64,000 nt of DNA from Forficula auricularia (GCA_024734495.1 JALMQS010000099.1:70623335-70687334); one strand, 5' to 3'; shown: positions 24,701-35,811, counted from the first letter of the stretch. Notes: generated from the letters alone by a model not told the origin. A program made the numbers and translations.

Positions 24701-25147
24701 ATTAATTTGTTAAAAGTATAAAGACTTTGGGGTGGAGAGACTGTGGATTCCTTATTCTTTCTTTTTATTTAATTTAGCCTTCATAACTTGGAATAATTTA
24801 TTTAATCTTCTTCAAACGATTTAATTAACAAAGTAATCTTTTGTACCCCCGTCGACCTTTTACCGAATACTTTATAAATGCTTTTCTTAAATATAAATAA
24901 TTTAGTATCCATTTAAGTTTCTTTCCTCTCGATACATTATTTATTTATTAGCTGAGAACCCACAATGCATCAACAGTTAAATTCATAATATCTTGTTTTC
25001 ATTAGTAAAGTCTTAATTTATGTGGTTTCACAAGCTTCTATATAACAGTTTATACATTATTAGAGAATGAAGAAAACAGTGGTAGATAGTCTCACATATC
25101 AATGAAACATTCTATGTGGATAGAGGGTCGAGATCTGGCTTTACAAC

Positions 25148-25258
25148 TTAGTCAGAGGATTAAAAAATCTCATTTGGGAGTTCAAGACTAATGAAATTTT
25201 ATCTTAAATCTCAAGTTTGTAAGGTCAGCTGGTTAATTAGTCTAATGATACAAAACGG
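25148..25258 (+). repeat. Direct repeat, copy 2
   Basis: About 90 percent identical by eye to 24577-24700. No TIRs or tail are visible, so I cannot tell dispersed repeat from local duplication. Confidence 0.75.
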
Positions 25259-26989
25259 AATTCGTATTTAGTGATTTTTAAAGTAAGTGAATTCAAAGGA
25301 CACTCAGTGTAATTGTGAAAAAACAATACTACAACCATTTGGTGATCCATCCGAGTGTCATGCGGGCTATACCCAAAATGACTTTGGATTGTAGCTAAAT
25401 GGATCATATCTTTTTCTCTCTTGGTCCAGACTTAAGACTCCGCAGACTCCAATAGCTTCAACCGCAGTAGCCTCGCGATATATATCTTTTTCAAAAAGCG
25501 CGATCAAAAACAATTCTCGTTAATATATAAATTATTCTTTGATATATTAATGAGAAAAATTATAAATTTATTTAACATCATTATTTCAAGTTAGAAATAT
25601 ATAAGTTCAGATATTGTTTTCACTCAATATTTGACAAAAATCACCTACATTTGATTCGCGATTGAATCAAATGTAGGAAACATACAATTACAACCATTTG
25701 AGAAAACCGAAAAGAAAACATGCATTGAATATGACCCAACAACAATATGTACGTATTCGTATGGTAATAACCATAATTAAAAAGTTTAAGCTATCAAAAT
25801 TATTAACATAAGGTTTTAATATTTAACTCCTAATGATGTAACCCGCAATCGAGAGTGTTCAATACAAATGCATAACCTAGAACATACATGCGAAGATCTA
25901 TCTTTACAATCTCCCTCCTTTTTTTGATCACTATCGATTTCACATAGTGAGCTATTTTCATAAGATAAGTAAATAGTTTTAACTATCAAAATTATTAGTC
26001 AAGTCACATCCATCACATACAATAATTGATTGAATCAACAATAACTTGTAATCCATGCATATTAGAGTTTTGAGACATATAAACCCTTTTGTTTAAAATT
26101 AAATATTCTATAACAAAGGTCATTATTGAAACTTTGATTGCTCATTGGGTTAAGCTGTAATGGTGAAATGTTTGTCGAAAATCAGAGTTAATCTCGTATA
26201 ATCGCGAAAATAATTGACTCATGAAAAAATTTATATGAAACAATTTTCAGAGATTTATAAATTCTACTAAAATGATTTAATAATTAATTGAGCTCCGATG
26301 ATTAGTTTAGAAGATAATGAAGATTTTTAAGGATATATATAAGAATTTTTTCTGGAGAAAATAAATATTATTTTTCTAAAATATTTGTGGTTTTATGTTC
26401 AGTAAGACTCCCTCTAATAGTGTCAAAATTTTCAAAAAGTTCTATTCTCACTCCTTAGTCCACAATTTCTTTGGTTATCTAGTACTCTAACTCCTGTATT
26501 CACAATCTACTAGAAGTAATCCATAAAATAACCTCAAATATTTTCTAAAATCTATTTTCTTCGGATCGAAAGATGTGCTTTTAAGATAATCGAAATAAAA
26601 AAAAAGCATATGATAAGAAATGAATATAAATTGCTCAATTGTTATCGAATTTCAAAACTTTTTCTTTTCTTGCCGTGGAATACATTTATTATACGAATTC
26701 ATTGGGAGGAACCGGAATGGGGGTGGAATAGGCAAATGGGATCGAATGAAATCTCAATCCGCGAGGCTTTTCCTTTTCTTTCTTTCTTATCCCAAAAACG
26801 GCGATTCATAAGGCAGATATTGATACCGCGTACAGATTCTTTAAAGTTTACGATTAAAGAATGAACGAACGAGAATGAAAACATTTAATCGAGAAGGAAA
26901 GTAAGAATTTTTTAATATTTTATTATATAAAATGCAAGGGTTGACGGGAGGGCGTTGCACCGCACGCAATCCAAGGGGCGCGAAAACTC
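25259..26989. other. Unassigned AT-rich region
   Basis: Apart from the hairpin at 25644-25677, nothing recognisable. Frames near 26610-26880 are short, overlap each other on both strands and have no recognisable motif. Confidence 0.4.
25644..25677. repeat. Perfect 14-bp hairpin
   Basis: CCTACATTTGATTC, then a six-base loop GCGATT, then the exact complement GAATCAAATGTAGG. No run of T and no neighbouring gene, so it is not a terminator of anything seen here. Confidence 0.7.
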
Positions 26990-28172
26990 GTGGAGAAAGT
27001 ATATATATGGTCGGAAAATGGGGAACTAAAATAGATATAATGTGGGGTAAATATTCAAACCTAGTAGAAATCAATAGGATACTATATATAGAAAATAGAA
27101 ATCGAATTGAGGAAATATTGAAAAAATTAAAGAAAGAAAATGTTGCTGACTTTTACAGGTCAATATTTTCCAAGTGCATTCTTATCCATAATAACCAGAC
27201 GGCAATTATAAATATTGGAGATGAGCAAAGAGAAGCCAAAATAAAAAAAGGTGTAAGACAAGGATGTGTGCTGTCACCCATGATTTTCAACTTATACATA
27301 GAAGATGCGATTAAAGAATTCAAAGACAAAATTGATACACGTATCGAAATCCAAGGTCATAAGATCGCTATGTTAAGATTTGCCGATGACATTGCCCTTC
27401 TAGGAAGCAATAAAAAAGAATTAGAGGACGCTCTGAATGGAATTAACCAAATCCTAATAGAAGAAATCAAAATGAAAATAAACAAGAATAAAACCAAGGT
27501 CCTAGTCTGTATAAAAAAGAACAAACGAGACAGGAATGCATGAAAATTAACCAAGAAAACCTAGAAGGAGTTAAGGAATTCCGCTATCTAGGAAGTAAAA
27601 TAACATGGGATGGGAGGAGAGAAAAGGAAATTAAATCAAGAATTGCCCAAGCAAAAATGGGGTTTAATTCAAAACAAAAACTACTATGCTCCCCTCAATT
27701 AGCTTAGAAAACAGGAAGTTGCTATTGAAGACATACGTATCGAGCATAGCCATGTACGGGTGTGAAACCTGGACAATTAGAGAAGTGGAGAGAAAGAGAT
27801 TAGAGGCTTTCGAAATGTGGTGCTACAGAAGAATGATGAATATCAAATGGATGGATAAAATTACAAATGAAGAAGTTCTTGGAAGAATCGAAGAAAGAAG
27901 AACCTTGTGGAAGAGTCTGAAGAAGAGAAGAGGTCAGATGATGGGGCACACACTGAGACATGGGGGACTGCTTAGGGATATCTTGGAGGGGAGGTGGGAA
28001 AGAAAAGGGGAAGGGGAAGACCCAGATTAGAATATTTCAACCAAATAATTGGGGATATGGGATGCCAGACATTTAGAGATGTCAAACAGCTGGCGGGAGA
28101 CAGAGTCGAGTGGAGACGGATTGTTGCATCAAACCAGTCTTAGGACTGTATACTCAATGATGATGATGATGG
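26990..28172 (+). pseudogene. RTE-like LINE, reverse transcriptase and C-terminus, frameshifted
   Basis: The frame to 27543 carries KGVRQGCVLSPMIFNLY (RT motif B) and LRFADDIALL with FADD at residues 150-153 counting from 26932. The next part continues in another frame (GVKEFRYLGSKITWDGR), then 27686-28030 gives AMYGCETWTI and the GHTLRHGG block. A third shift precedes the C-terminus, which ends near 28143. The tail at 28150-28172 is a (TGA)n run, the short trinucleotide tail typical of RTE/BovB LINEs. The endonuclease and the first RT motifs are missing, so the copy is 5'-truncated near 27000. The three frameshifts make it dead. Confidence 0.88.
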
Positions 28173-28216
28173 AATAGTGAAATTCCGTAAATTAGGAAAC
28201 CATATTTATATTGGAG

Positions 28217-28290
28217 AGGCACCGCTAGAGCAGAGGTTAGGGCGCCTAACTCATGATTTAGTTTATTCGGGATCAAATTTCCACCTTAAT
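28217..28290 (+). repeat. tRNA-like SINE head, degenerate
   Basis: CTAGAGCAGAGGTTAGGGCG resembles an A-box arm and GGGATCAAATTTCC a worn B-box, at the usual spacing. No clear body or tail follows. The region 28291-28640 is AT-rich and unassigned. Confidence 0.35.
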
Positions 28291-28680
28291 CAGAGCAATT
28301 TTCATCATTATCATATCATCATAGATTTTTCTGAAGCTTTGTAGAGTAGTGACCAACTCGCACTTGGCCGAATTATTATAAATTGATTAAATTTTATATA
28401 AAATAATTGGGTAGTATTTCCGGAAATTTACTAATCTATTTAAGGAAGTATGTATTTACTTCCTGTGTTTTAAGGTTGTTATTCTTTATTTTATAATAAA
28501 CGTTGGAATTATTTTAAATTTTCAAAATTTATAAAATATTATCTGTCCTTGTGGTTGAAATTTTTTATAAGTGTATTTAAAAAACCTGCGTCTTTGAAAA
28601 AAAAATCAAATAGAAATAAATAAATATACTTACTATTTCATAAAAGGAATCGCAGGGAATTGGATAAATTTATTAAGTGA

Positions 28681-28722
28681 GTCAGTCGTTTCGTCAATTT
28701 ATTTTGACTTCTTCAGTGGCCC
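28681..28722 (-). ncRNA. Hammerhead-like motif, family A, left arm
   Basis: Minus strand: GGGCCA, CTGAAGA core, extra A, helix II GTCAA/TTGAC, GAAA, then ACGAC. The cleavage triplet has changed from GTC to GAC, and helix I (GCCA with TGAC) is weakened. It is probably inactive. Confidence 0.55.
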
Positions 28723-28865
28723 ATTTTATTACTCTATGTCAAAAACAGTTTTTCTATATGACAAAACGTCATTTTATATTCAGTGATTTTTCTTTAGCAT
28801 ATTCATGGCTCAAAAGCATGTTTTGTCTTATAGAAAAACTGTTTTTGACAAAGAGTGATAAAATG

Positions 28866-28906
28866 AGCCATTGAGGAAGTCAAAATAAATTGACGAAACG
28901 TCTGTC
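28866..28906 (+). ncRNA. Hammerhead-like motif, family A, right arm
   Basis: Plus strand: GAGCCA, then TTGAGGA (the conserved C3 is T), helix II GTCAA/TTGAC, GAAA, ACGTC with an intact triplet, then TGTCCC. The C3 change should reduce activity. Confidence 0.5.
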
Positions 28907-29089
28907 CCATTTAATAAAAACTATTTTATCCAATTCCCTGCGATTCCTTTTATGAAATTTACTATGGATACGAATGATGTAACATACTTACTATTATTAA
29001 CTAAATGAACGGCGCATTTTTAAGTAAAATAATTTTGATCTTAGAGCACGCCCAGCAGGAGAAAAACCCATAGCCTAGTTGGTTTAAAC

Positions 29090-29218
29090 CGAGGGGTGAA
29101 CCGCGACCTAATATTGGGTACACCTACATCCACTTCCACTTTCATTTCCAAGTAGAAGACAATTCCACATAATTCCAATGACGATGTACACCTAATTCCA
29201 ATCGAGGTTCACCCATCG
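29090..29218. mobile_element. CGAGGGG-type MITE, copy 1
   Basis: Ends CGAGGGGTGAACC and (complement) CGATGGGTGAACC, with an exact 8-bp target duplication GTTTAAAC at 29082-29089 and 29219-29226. The 129-bp interior has GTACACCTAC and CATTTCCAAGTAGAAGAC. Copies at 40664, 54362 and 57690. The 8-bp duplication fits hAT or P-type transposases; no coding capacity. Confidence 0.88.
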
Positions 29219-29411
29219 GTTTAAACGAATTCTATGGCTATACAAGAAAGTTAACAGATTCGAACCCTGCTCAATTGACATTTCTTCTTTTTTTTTCAAA
29301 AATAATAAAATAATTTCTAGATATGGAAAATTAAGTGTCCGAACAATTTAATAAATTAAATAATTTGACTTACTAATGCGTAGTTAATTTATTTAAAAAT
29401 AAAACTTGAAA

Positions 29412-29642
29412 ACTACCAGAAAATTATAATATGGTGTCATCTATTAAATCCGATGGAATGGAATATTTTTAATTATATGTCAGAGGTTCGCATCGCGCAG
29501 GTGAGCCAGATGGCCCGGATTGCTGTTACTGGCACTCGGGTTCGATTCCCGAGGGGATGAAAAACAACTCCTCTGACATATAATTAAAAATATTCCATTC
29601 CATGGGATTTAATAGATGACACCGTCTTATAATTTTCTAGTA
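29412..29642. mobile_element. Inverted-repeat element with a tRNA-like core
   Basis: Arms of about 73 bp (29412-29486 and 29570-29642) match with a few mismatches; their inner ends are TTAATTATATGTCAGAGG and its complement. The 83-bp core (29487-29569) contains a textbook T-arm, TCGGG-TTCGATT-CCCGA, and GAGCCAGATGG upstream. Related cores occur at 2753-2836 and 47884-48123. Whether the arms move the core or the core was captured is unknown. Confidence 0.7.
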
Positions 29643-29957
29643 AATTTGAATCTATTACCATCGGCAAATTAATATCTTTCATATTGAAAACTACCGTAAT
29701 AATAAATTTTATACTATTTCTTTTAATTATTTTAATTTAATATTGTTTTTTTTTATTAATGTGAGCTAAGTGAAATCCAAATGGTGTACACACACTCTAA
29801 ACACCAAAAATATTTTTTATAATGTAATGAAAATTAAAAAAAAATTTAATTTAATAATACAAAAATTTTAAGTAGGTTTCACAGAAATAAAAGTCAAGAT
29901 ACTTATTAGCTTGACTCTATTAAAAAATACAAATCTTTAAAAAAACCATCAATAACA

Positions 29958-29998
29958 CCTTTATTCGAAACCAAACGTTTCATGAGAATTTCTCCCCT
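29958..29998 (-). ncRNA. Variant hammerhead-like motif, family D
   Basis: Minus strand: TTGAAAA, helix II GGGGAGAAATTCTCAT (imperfect), GAAA, ACGTT, TGGT. It carries the same core variant as 30884-30922, but helices I and II are worn. Confidence 0.4.
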
Positions 29999-30309
29999 TT
30001 TCAATTGTAAAATTTCTAAAAGAAAAAGGAAAAAGAAACTTTTATATTTTAAACTTGCTTCCTCTAAAATTTAGAAAGCATGTTGCTCTTGAGTGTTCAT
30101 AGAATATAATGTGAAAGTATTGCGATGTCCTGTCTTGGTCCTTACTCTTTGATAGCTTGTATCACAGAGATGAAAAAATTTAATTTAATTTTGTAACTTC
30201 TAGGTGGAAGGAATCGATGTCCTTAATAGTTGGAAACCGGATTTGGGACATAAAACCAGATATTGTCCCCAGCGGACAAAAAGGGGGAACAATCCATTGG
30301 CCAATGCCT

Positions 30310-30430
30310 ACGTAAATATGTACGTATGTACCCCCCTGCGTTTTGCAACGATAAGTCTCAGATCTACGAAATTCGAAACTTAAGCTCAATATAGGCTAGA
30401 AGGAGTACATCAAGCTTTTGGCTAATATTA
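30310..30430 (+). repeat. Fragment of the 1-504 snapback repeat
   Basis: Shares CCCCCTGCGTTTTGCAACGA and TATAGGCTAGAAGGAGTACA (with a few substitutions) with positions 66-155. Confidence 0.75.
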
Positions 30431-30726
30431 ACTTTTATTTATATTTGTTTTAATTATTATTTTTTTTTTTTTGTAATATTGTATTATTCTTGCTTAATCG
30501 CAGCGCACAGTTGTGGGGCGCTTTTGGCGCTCCCAACTCTTTGGCCTCGGTTCTGGTATTCTACTGGCGCCCATATATGCATTGACATCATACCAATAGC
30601 CACAACATCTGGCATTATTTTTGGACGGCTGATGAGGTGTTACAACCTAATTTGTAAACAAATCTATTTTCTTTCTGTAAAGGGCTGCCCCCCCTCCGCG
30701 TCATTGAAATCGAAAACCGGGAGCCG

Positions 30727-30865
30727 ACATTTACATGAAAGATTTTTTTTTAAAAACGAAATAAAGGAAAGGGGTGTAAATTAGTAGTATCGCGATGATT
30801 TCAAATAAATGAAAATGTGAAAGTCGTGAGGTGAACACACCAGTTGATTTTTTTTCTTTATTTAT
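30727..30865 (+). repeat. Fragment shared with 664-840
   Basis: GGGGTGTAAATTAG and GAAAATGTGAAAGTCGTG recur in the same order as at 740-830. Confidence 0.75.
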
Positions 30866-30883
30866 TTTTCTTTTACAAATTTT

Positions 30884-30922
30884 ACCATTGAAAAGGGAGA
30901 AATTCTCCCGAAACGTTTGGTT
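30884..30922 (+). ncRNA. Variant hammerhead-like motif, family D, with U3-A8 core
   Basis: ACCA, then TTGAAAA where CTGANGA is expected, helix II GGGAGAAATTCTCCC (perfect 5-6 bp), GAAA, ACGTT, TGGT. Helix I ACCA/TGGT pairs. Core positions 3 and 8, which form a C-G pair in active hammerheads, are T and A here, so pairing is kept. The triplet GTT obeys the NUH rule. Confidence 0.5.
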
Positions 30923-30950
30923 TCGAATAATAATTTGTATTTTTTAATAT

Positions 30951-31115
30951 TTTATATACAATCAATAAATAATTTTTTCCTTGACTCTCTATATATTTCG
31001 AGTTAAGAGCCCATCTTCAGGAGTTCAAAGAACAAAAATTTATTTTTTTAAATTTTCATTATTTTATTAAAATATGTTTCACCAAGAGCCTACACCATTC
31101 TCCCTTAACAAAATA
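30951..31115 (-). mobile_element. PLE-type terminal fragment with hammerhead-like motif (family C)
   Basis: Minus strand: TTGAACTC, CTGAAGA core, extra T, weak helix II, GAAA, an ATAT run, then GAGTCAA. Helix I (ACTC/GAGT and TTG/CAA) forms. The cleavage triplet is altered. The flank TGTTTCACCAAGAGCC links it to the PLE-type ends at 44890-44920 and 60160-60190. Confidence 0.55.
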
Positions 31116-31671
31116 TTTTTCTTTTTTAATGAAAAGAAAAAACATAATTTAATCTTGGCATATAAATTAAAATTAATACTGACTATAAAAGACCACGAGG
31201 TCATTCATTAGCAGCGACCTGAGGCTGTTCTGTTTATAATGGGGTTCATCTTTCAAAAATACTTACTCAGCCCGTTTGTTGTTTGTTTACTATTCATTAA
31301 GTATGCATTCCCATTTGGCTGCCTAACCCCCCTCCATTTTTTAGAATCCAAGTACAGAGTACCTACCCTAAGGCTTCAGGGATTATTATCTTACAATGGC
31401 CCCTTAAAAAGAAAAAAAACACGGGAACATTTTAAAAATAGATATTGATGAATTAATTAAAATCTCTTTATTTGGATTTTTTTTTGTTAATTTACCCGGA
31501 GAATGGAATATTTTTTAAGTGATGTGGATCAAGGATGTGAATGCTGTTTTATTTAATGAGAGATAAAAACAAACAAATAGCGGATGAACGAATTTAGTGA
31601 GAAAAAAACGGACAAATGCGAGCCCGACCCGACAGGGATAACACTTTGCAAAGAAACTTTCATATATACAA
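31116..31671. other. Unassigned region
   Basis: AT-rich with a more balanced patch at 31190-31390. No gene or repeat partner seen. Confidence 0.35.
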
Positions 31672-32338
31672 AAAAATAATTTTTAAGAAAAAAATAAAAC
31701 CGACATCAAAAAAATTAAATGCAACAAATAAAATACACTCAAAGGTATAAAATAATTATTAACTTATTTAGTTACAACTAAACTTTAATTATTATTAAAT
31801 ATTAACATGAAATTACTTTTTGTACTCGGTGGCAATGCGATTCATAAATCGACTTAAAAAAGTAATTTCATGTTAATATTTCGTAGTTTAGTTGTAACTA
31901 AATAAGTTAATAATTATTTTATACCTTTTAGTGTATTTTATTTGTTGCATTTAATTTTTTGAAGTCGGTTTTATTTTTTCTTAAAAATTATTTTTATTTT
32001 TCTCTTTTTAGTGATGTTATTAATAGTGATCATTTCATCAGAACTTGACCAAATTAATATGGCACCATCCCTAAGATACCCCATTTCCAATAAAAAAAGA
32101 ATCATCGAAATCGGTTCACAAACAAAGAAGTTAGGCATGAGCAAACCTAACAAAAAAGGTCTAATACCTATGAAAAAAACGGGACCAATCGGAAGGTAGA
32201 CCGAACCCAATGCAAAAAAAATTTCAAAATCGGTTCACAATTGGCGGAGATATGAGGTAACATAGGCACAAAAAAAAAAATTCAGTCGAATAGAGAACCT
32301 CCTCCTTTTTTTGAAGTCAGTTAAAAATAATGTCATTT
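31672..32338 (+). repeat. ACCGACTTC dispersed repeat with snapback half
   Basis: The left half (about 31672-31995) is a snapback with arms from AAAACCGACATCAAAAAAAT to TTTTTTGAAGTCGGTTTT around a centre near 31830. The right half ends in GAATAGAGAACCTCCTCC and GAAGTCAGTTAAAAA, the complement of the common arthropod ACCGACTTCAAAAAAGGAGG motif. Copies: 56955-57666 (same orientation), 38145-38915 (opposite) and a fragment at 23250-23308. No coding capacity. Confidence 0.8.
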
Positions 32339-32726
32339 TTTTCATCTGTCATTCAAACTAATTATTTTATAGTTTCCAAAATAACTTTTGTCTAAAGTAT
32401 TCTTCCTAAACTACTTTCATGAATAATTAGCGCTTTTTAAATAGAAGGGCTGCAAAGTTAGAGATGGAGCAGACTGCTACCGACTTTGTATGTTTGGATA
32501 ACAGGTTTAGTCAAATATCTTTTTTAAATTAATTCTAAAATAAAGGAGAAATTAATTTTTGAATGTCTGTATTAACACGTTGAATAATTAACATATCAAT
32601 TAAAAATCAAAATATTCATTATAAGCATTTAGATTTATTAAAAATACATTTGGATTCGAAATTTATATCTTTTTATGTTATTTTTGAATAAAAAATCACT
32701 GTTTAAAATTAAAAATTTGAATTTTA
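32339..32726. other. Unassigned AT-rich region
   Basis: Nothing recognisable. Confidence 0.4.
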
Positions 32727-33290
32727 TCTATCTATTAAGATTTTTTCTGTACATTCTTCCATATCACGACAAATTTTGATTGCATACGTTTCAAGCAAAG
32801 TTATGAACGAAAACACCCTCAACAAAATTCCTGTCTGTCTGTGGGTTCCTCGCAAATTTTACAGACGATTCACTTAAAAAAGGCTAAATGGATTATTATG
32901 AAACAAGCTGCTAAGCCCGCCTTCTACGGGCATCTTGATGTCCGGGACCCTTCTTGATTTTTTTGACCCTGAACATTTGAGGGTTTTAAAATAATAATTT
33001 AAATTTTCTAATTTTCAAAAATTTGACATTAATTTATAATAGAAGAATCATTTTGGATCTGATGTCTTTCTTCTAACTTAAAATAATTGCTATATAACGT
33101 TTGATGGGGTGGGGGTCCAGGGAGAATGGGCCCAGGGGGAGGAGGTGGGGGTCCAGGGAGAGGTAGTGGGAGACCCGGAGGGTTTGGGAGATGGTCGGTG
33201 GGGTGGATGGTGCAGAGTCCAGGGGTGGGGGTCCAGGGGCATAGTCCCTTGGTTATCAAGAGGGCCTCCAAAGGCGGGCCACGCAGCTAG
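32727..33290 (+). mobile_element. Non-autonomous Helitron with a second, reversed 3' end inside
   Basis: The 5' end is TC at 32727 or 32731 after an A, followed by TCTGTACATT and TTTCAAGCAAAGTTATGAAC as in the 10743 copy. The 3' end has a worn hairpin at about 33262-33280, then ACGCAG and CTAG (33287-33290) before T. Near 32906-32940, AAGCTGCTAAGCCCGCCTTC resembles the reversed 3' terminus of the same family, pointing to an internal rearrangement or nested fragment. Confidence 0.75.
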
Positions 33291-34167
33291 TTTATATAAT
33301 ATATAATTTATTTTCTTCAATCGTTACATGACGTTGCATGATTGTTGTTTGAATTTGATTTTTTAAAGAAATTTCAAAGATATTATTTGGAAAATGGAAT
33401 TAGAATAAGTTTTAAAATTAAAAACAAATTTATTTTTTAATTTATTCAATTATCAATTAGAAGATTATTAGCATATCAATTAAACATCAAAATATCTATT
33501 TGAAGTATTTATAGACAATAGGCTAACTTTGAATACTTATTAGTAATATTTAAAATTGATTTTAACATCAAAATTACAATTAAATTATTTTTATGTGATT
33601 TTTCGGGTAAACTCCTTCGTATAGAAATGATAAAACAAATTATATAATTATTCTTCAAAACATTTTTATTCAAGTTTATAAGGTTAAAATCAATTAAATT
33701 ATTATATGCGTAATGTTATTATACATTGGTAAATATATTATCATTTGTTATTTAGTGAATCGACCTTTATATTTGCATAGATTTTGATAAGCGAATTTAA
33801 AATTTTGAATTCGATTAACAATACGGGATCTCAAACAATACAGAGCTGACTTAACTCGCGTTTTTGACATGAAATAATTTAATAAAAACTAACCCATTAT
33901 TAATCTATTTAAGATATTCTTTTACTTATTATATTAATCGTATATAATTCAACTTATACATATATAATACCTAGGAGAATATTCTCTTCTATTGTAAGTA
34001 AATTTTCTATTCAATTGATTATATAAAATTAAATAAAAACATTCAATTGTAATTATAACCTCTTAATGATTTATTTAAATGTAATATATTTAATAAATTT
34101 TCAGTGATTTGTGTTCAAAAAGGAGTAATAGGCCACTCTACATTAGAAATATTCTTATATATTTAAA
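33291..34167. other. Unassigned, extremely AT-rich region
   Basis: No ORF, TIR pair or repeat partner. Confidence 0.4.
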
Positions 34168-34730
34168 AGAGGGGGAGGGTGAAAAAATGTAAATTCTTGC
34201 CCTTGGAGCAAACTCAACCAAATTTTGTATACATAATCTCTGGGCCTCTAGAGACCTAGAAATGCAAAAACTAACCACTCAAAATGGGGGGGGGAGGCAA
34301 AAAATGAAAATTATTTCTCTTGGACCAAACTCAACCAAATTTTGTATACATATTCTGTGGGTCACTAGAAGGCTAGAAATGCAAAAACTTGGTGCGAAGG
34401 GTGGGTGCGGGGGTGGAATGGAGTGGGGATGGGTTAATGTATGGGGTTCGCGAGGTGGAATGTGGGTGGGATGAGGGAGTGAGGCAAAGTAGGGTGGGGT
34501 GAAGGGGGTTGTGCGGGGTGGAGTCCAAGGAGCGTAGCGGGGGTGGGGTCCAGGGGGCCAGGTGGGGGGAAGGTGCGCAGGGTTGGAGGGCACGGGGTGG
34601 GGTCCGAGGTGGGTGGGGTGCGGGTGGGGGGTGGGGGCGGGGGTTGGGCACGGGTGTATGGTGGTGGTGGAAGTGGGGGAGGGGGGCATGGTCGGGGGGG
34701 GGGGGTCCAGGGGGCGTGCCTTGCACCTAG
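34168..34730 (+). mobile_element. Helitron fragment, 5'-truncated, 3' hairpin deleted
   Basis: It begins in the internal module (GAAAAAATGTAAATTCTTGC) and repeats it (TTGTATACATA at 34215 and 34341). A G-rich body follows, ending GGGGCGTGCCTTGCACCTAG (CTAG 34727-34730) before T. Compared with 854-1869, the hairpin just before the terminus is missing, so this copy should not be a good substrate. Reading frames here are artefacts of the G-rich tract. Confidence 0.75.
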
Positions 34731-35811
34731 TATAATATAATTTCACTAATTTAAACTAAATTAAACTTTCCATAAATCGCCGTCAATGATTGGCTCAACC
34801 ATAAAACGGGTTCCTAGACGGCCAATCATGCTTGACTCAATCATTTTGATCAAAAGATTTAAAATGACATAAAATGAATAAATGAAAGATTGACCGTCTA
34901 GGGCCTATTTAAAGGAAATTAATTTAATAGCTATTAAAACATTATCATAATATATATATAATTATATTGATACAAGTGAAAGTTAAAAAATAGGGGTAGG
35001 GGGGTCCGAAAATAAGACCTAGCACAGGACCCTTTAAGGCTTATTATGGTAGTGACCTATAAGTCAATTTTGACTCTTACATTATAAAAAGAAGAGGCGA
35101 GGGGGAGAATTTTAAGATTTGAGTTAGAGTCGAATGTATCTGTGAATGTGAGTCTTTGATCGTTGAAAGTTGTAGATCGCAGGAAGGGAATTCCAGGACA
35201 TGCCCAGCCAAGGGAATGGTGCGGTGGAAGAAGAAATAAGTCTATTATGTTGACAACTAAAAAATTGAACATGTAAGAACATTTCCCTAATTCATAGCGG
35301 CGTCTTTTTAAAATAATTTATATTATTAAAAACATAAAATACATATTTATTTCTATTTTATATTCATTTATTTCGAACTCGCACCCCCTCTCCCTCGAAA
35401 CTAATATAAGATGCATTCCCCCCTAGTTCAAATCCTGGGCACGCCCTTGCATAAGGATAAACAAGTGGAACTGGAGCGCTCTCTAGGGCCTTTATCTTTT
35501 TTTTATAATTTTTTATCATTTTTAAAGGCGCACCATCGAGATCTTGTCAGTGTGCCAATGACCGGCCTAAAAGCTACAACACTCGTTATATATTTGAAAG
35601 TTTATAATAGGCAAATAAGGAAAAGTTTTTATATGCGACTTTTTTATTTATCAGCCAACGTTTAGTCGACTTTGCCGTCTTTTCCAGAGCTTCAAATAGT
35701 CATGCCACACATTCGTCTACTGATTATATATTTCATTTGACCGCCAGAGGATTTTGAACCTTAAAGGGGTAGATTATGAATTTATCTCATTAGATCAAAG
35801 CCATGGAATTA
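34731..35811. other. Unassigned region
   Basis: No gene. GACGGCCAATCATGCTTGAC near 34815 and its surroundings could be old repeat, but I see no second copy. Confidence 0.35.

Larger units (their letters stand above)
28642..28962. mobile_element. Snapback element with hammerhead motifs in both arms (family A)
   Basis: The left arm starts near ATAAAAGGAATCGCAGGGAA and mirrors TTCCCTGCGATTCCTTTTAT at the right end, with arms of about 145 bp. Each arm carries one hammerhead-like core (separate entries), one on each strand. No ORF. The core type and the inverted arrangement resemble the terminal repeats of Penelope-like elements; no PLE reverse transcriptase is present here. Confidence 0.75.
29940..30950. 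mobile_element. Separated snapback arms with variant hammerhead cores (family D)
   Basis: The left arm (about 29945-30020, with CGAAACCAAACGTTTCAT) is the complement of the right arm (about 30868-30950, with CGAAACGTTTGGTTTCG). Between them lie fragments of the 1-504 repeat (30310-30430, 30727-30865) and an unassigned, more GC-balanced stretch at 30480-30690. I read this as one inverted-repeat element later filled by other repeats. Confidence 0.6.

Noticed and set aside
29487..29569. Functional tRNA gene
   Set aside because: The T-arm is good, but no acceptor stem or anticodon arm pairs, and similar cores occur in repeats.
31971..32210. Matching minus-strand ORFs in two repeat copies (also 57329-57547)
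   Set aside because: The similarity is that of the non-coding repeat itself. There is no domain, and the third copy lacks the frame.
35411..35665. 84-codon ORF as a host gene
   Set aside because: No motif, no splice context, and a length within chance expectation for the window.
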